The translations under genes and the position numbers were made by a program. DNA of 64,000 nt from Bifidobacterium sp. ESL0790. Its GTDB lineage: Bacteria; Actinomycetota; Actinomycetes; Actinomycetales; Bifidobacteriaceae. The notes under the pieces were generated by a model, which searched no databases, was not told where the DNA came from, and saw only the letters and a list, made by a program, of their open reading frames with translations. Location of the stretch: assembly GCF_029395435.1 (NCBI RefSeq), contig NZ_CP113915.1, forward strand, positions 1,550,001 through 1,614,000, read 5' to 3'. How positions within the stretch are numbered: the first letter of the stretch is position 1; the number at the start of each line of letters is the position of its first letter. Of the stretch, positions 61,931-64,000 are shown one piece after another.

Positions 61931-64000
61931 CTATCCCAACAACTGCAACAAATCGTCCTTCGTTAGGTTGCTGATGCCACCGGCGCTGCTGGAACCGGCT
62001 TTGTCTACGAAACGGTGGGCAAGGTCGCTCTTGGACTGCTGCATCTTCAAGATGCGCTCCTCGATGGTGTCCTTGGCGACGATCTGGTAGACGTTGACGT
62101 CCTGGGTCTGGCCGATGCGGTGGGCGCGGTCGGTGGCCTGGTTCTGGGCGGCAGCGTTCCACCACGGGTCGGCGTGCACGACGACGCAGGCGCCGGTGAG
62201 GTTGAGGCCCGTGTTGCCGGCCTTCAGCGAGATCAGGAAAACCGGGGTGTCGTCGGCGTTGAACTGGTCGACCAGCTCGAGACGCTTGCGCTTGGGGGTG
62301 GCGCCGGTGATGACGTTGTAGGCGACGCCGTTCTTGCGCAGGCGTTCAGCGATCAGGTCGAGGAAGCTCGTGAACTGGGAGAAAATCAGCATCTTGCGGC
62401 CGGCGTCCTGGCAACTGGAGACCAGCTCCTCGATGGCGTCAAGCTTCGCCGACGAGACCTTGCGAGGCTTGGTGGCGGTGCCGGTTTGGGACGCTCCCGA
62501 AGCATTCAAGCCCGTCAAATCGCCATTTCCCACAAGCGCGTTCGCTGACGCATCGGCGGTCTCACTGAGTTCGTCAATCGGTTCGTCGTCGGCACGCTCG
62601 ACCTCGCGGCTCGGAGCGCCCCATACGTGCGCGTCCTTCTTAACGACGTTGCTGCCCACGTTGCTGAAGAGCAGGCGCGGGTCGCAGCAGGCCTGGCGCA
62701 GGCGCGTGAGTTGGGCGAGCACCTGGATCTTGCCAGTCTTGAACTCGATGTCGCGCTGCTTGTTGAGCGTGGCGCGCAGCTGCTGCTCGAGGGCGGCGTA
62801 AAGCCGGCGCTGCTCGCCTTCCAACTGCACGGTGATGACGTTCTCGATCTTGTCGGGCAGGTCCTTCAACACTTGCGATTTGAGGCGCCGCAGGATGAAC
62901 GGGCCGACGAACGCCTGCAACTTGCGCTGGGCGTCCTCGTCGCCGCTCATGATCGGCATCTCGAAGCGGTCGCGGAAATGCTTGTAGGCGCCAAGCATGC
63001 CGGGCATGAGGAAGTCGAAGATGCTCCACAGCTCGGAAAGGCGGTTCTCGATCGGCGTGCCGGTGAGGGCGAAGCGGTGCAGCGCGTTGACCTTGCGCAC
63101 GGCGCGCGCGGACTTGGTGGCGTGGTTCTTAATGTACTGCGCCTCGTCGAGCACCATGCAATAACACTCGAGGCCCTCGTAGTCTTCGATGTCGCGGCGC
63201 AACAGGTCGTAGGAGGTGATGAGCACGTCGGGGGGCGTGGTCATCGCGGTATCGTCTTCGTCGATATCAAGTTGCGGGCTGGTGGCGCTCTGCCAGCCGT
63301 CGTCGTCTGGCTCGGTTACAGACGAAGTGACCGCAGGATTATTGACGTTGGCCGCAAAAGCCCCCGAATCATCGGTCTGTTGATCCACAGCGAGCAACAG
63401 ATTAGAAGTCAGTAGGTCCGAACTCGAAGCCGAATTGCCCGAACCTTCCGAATCCCTCTTCCCCTGATACCAAGCCTTCGTGTTCTTGAGGATGGCGCGG
63501 CGCGAGGCCTTGGAGCCGGCGAGCGCCTCCACCTTGAGCGACGGCGCGAATTTGGCGCATTCGGCGGCCCAGTTGTAGACCAGCGACGCGGGGCAGACGA
63601 TGAGGCTCGGCCCGACCTGGCGCTGCTCGGCTTGGCGCGCGACCAACAGCGAGAGCATCTGGACGGTCTTGCCCAAGCCCATCTCGTCGGCGAGGATGCC
63701 GCCGAATCCCTTGTCGCACACGGCGTTGAGCCAGCGGAATCCCTCGACCTGGTAGGGGCGCAGCACCTTGGAGAGCGAGGCCGGCACATGGTAAGTCTTG
63801 GGGTCGATGACGCGCAGATCGTTGAGATAGCTGCGGAACTCGTCGCTTTTGTCGGCGTCGTCCGCCTCGCCGTCGAGATAATAGGCCTCGTAGGCGGGCA
63901 CGGTGACCGAACCGGAATCAAGGTCGACCGGCTTGAGGCCAAGGTCGGCGCTCACCTCGTCGAGTTTGCTGGTGTCGACGTCGGCCATGTTGACGAAGGC
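61931..64000 (-). CDS. SNF2-family DEAD/DEAH helicase (5' part beyond the right edge)
   Basis: The 3' part of a chromosomal SNF2/Rad54-type ATPase; the frame is still open at 64000, so the 690 residues seen are its C-terminal half. Walker A DEMGLGKT, DEAQ box (VLDEAQYIKNHATKSAR), LTGTPIENRLSELW, LIFSQFTSFLDLI, and the C-terminal GNTGLNLTGA, DRAHRIGQTQDVNVYQIV. A Ser/Asp-rich insertion of about 70 residues separates motif I from motif II. GC-rich like the backbone, so it lies outside the island. Bifidobacterial homologues usually carry an N-terminal SWIM zinc finger, not visible here. Confidence 0.92.
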   Translation of the reverse strand, partial: AFVNMADVDTSKLDEVSADLGLKPVDLDSGSVTVPAYEAYYLDGEADDADKSDEFRSYLNDLRVIDPKTYHVPASLSKVLRPYQVEGFRWLNAVCDKGFGGILADEMGLGKTVQMLSLLVARQAEQRQVGPSLIVCPASLVYNWAAECAKFAPSLKVEALAGSKASRRAILKNTKAWYQGKRDSEGSGNSASSSDLLTSNLLLAVDQQTDDSGAFAANVNNPAVTSSVTEPDDDGWQSATSPQLDIDEDDTAMTTPPDVLITSYDLLRRDIEDYEGLECYCMVLDEAQYIKNHATKSARAVRKVNALHRFALTGTPIENRLSELWSIFDFLMPGMLGAYKHFRDRFEMPIMSGDEDAQRKLQAFVGPFILRRLKSQVLKDLPDKIENVITVQLEGEQRRLYAALEQQLRATLNKQRDIEFKTGKIQVLAQLTRLRQACCDPRLLFSNVGSNVVKKDAHVWGAPSREVERADDEPIDELSETADASANALVGNGDLTGLNASGASQTGTATKPRKVSSAKLDAIEELVSSCQDAGRKMLIFSQFTSFLDLIAERLRKNGVAYNVITGATPKRKRLELVDQFNADDTPVFLISLKAGNTGLNLTGACVVVHADPWWNAAAQNQATDRAHRIGQTQDVNVYQIVAKDTIEERILKMQQSKSDLAHRFVDKAGSSSAGGISNLTKDDLLQLLG

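Noticed and set aside
45353..62000. CRISPR array linked to the defence island
   Set aside because: No regularly spaced direct repeats; no cas genes.
62627..63415. 262-codon plus-strand frame opposite the SNF2 helicase
   Set aside because: Antisense to conserved helicase motifs.

Overview
This window reads as a Bifidobacterium-type actinobacterial chromosome. The backbone is GC-rich. Its gene content and order fit that group: actinobacterial dapD, rpmE-prfA-prmC-tsaC-rfe in one direction, a long proline-tRNA ligase, in-frame RF2, an M13 peptidase, and a xylose locus with a ROK regulator. I cannot name the species from sequence alone.

Layout. 0-10 kb is housekeeping: ftsE (cut by the left edge), prfB, a 45-residue membrane peptide, dapD, citrate synthase, methionine aminopeptidase, a DUF308-type membrane protein, a PepO-like peptidase and an SSB paralogue preceded by two perfect DnaA boxes. 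10-13 kb holds two tandem 3-hydroxyacyl-CoA dehydrogenase paralogues. 13-25 kb carries proS, a HicA-HicB toxin-antitoxin pair, a PIF1-like helicase, orn, guaB and the rfe-tsaC-prmC-prfA-rpmE series. 25-27.6 kb is an AT-rich accessory patch next to a CAT-anticodon tRNA. It has a decayed membrane-protein gene and an ImmA/IrrE-type peptidase with a two-helix membrane protein. 28-41 kb is the pentose region: an orphan YkoE-type transporter component, ROK regulator, xylB, a hexapeptide acetyltransferase, a sugar ABC transporter (permease, ATPase, binding protein), xylA and two FMN-reductase-fold proteins. 41-45 kb has an ATP-grasp-like protein, a CapA-like protein and a flavodoxin-fold reductase.

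45.5-61.9 kb is a lower-GC defence island. It starts with an Abi_2/AbiF-like HEPN protein that has a hairpin-rich leader. Next come a truncated alcohol dehydrogenase and an IS256-type element whose transposase is broken by a one-base insertion. Then follows a long run of seven same-strand genes: PLD/SNF2-type helicase, DUF4391-like protein, type III modification methylase, type III restriction helicase-nuclease, a reverse transcriptase with a YRDD active site, a 305-residue protein of unknown family, and a four-helix membrane protein. A membrane-anchored Mrr-like nuclease lies upstream, and a chromosomal SNF2 helicase runs off the right edge.

The most interesting point is the physical linkage of an Unknown-Group/DRT-like reverse transcriptase and a two-gene cytosolic-plus-membrane module to a type III-like restriction-modification operon. 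Several families of intergenic inverted repeats (3.4, 17.2, 18.1-18.5 and 44.3 kb) are also notable. No CRISPR array, rRNA or convincing riboswitch was seen.
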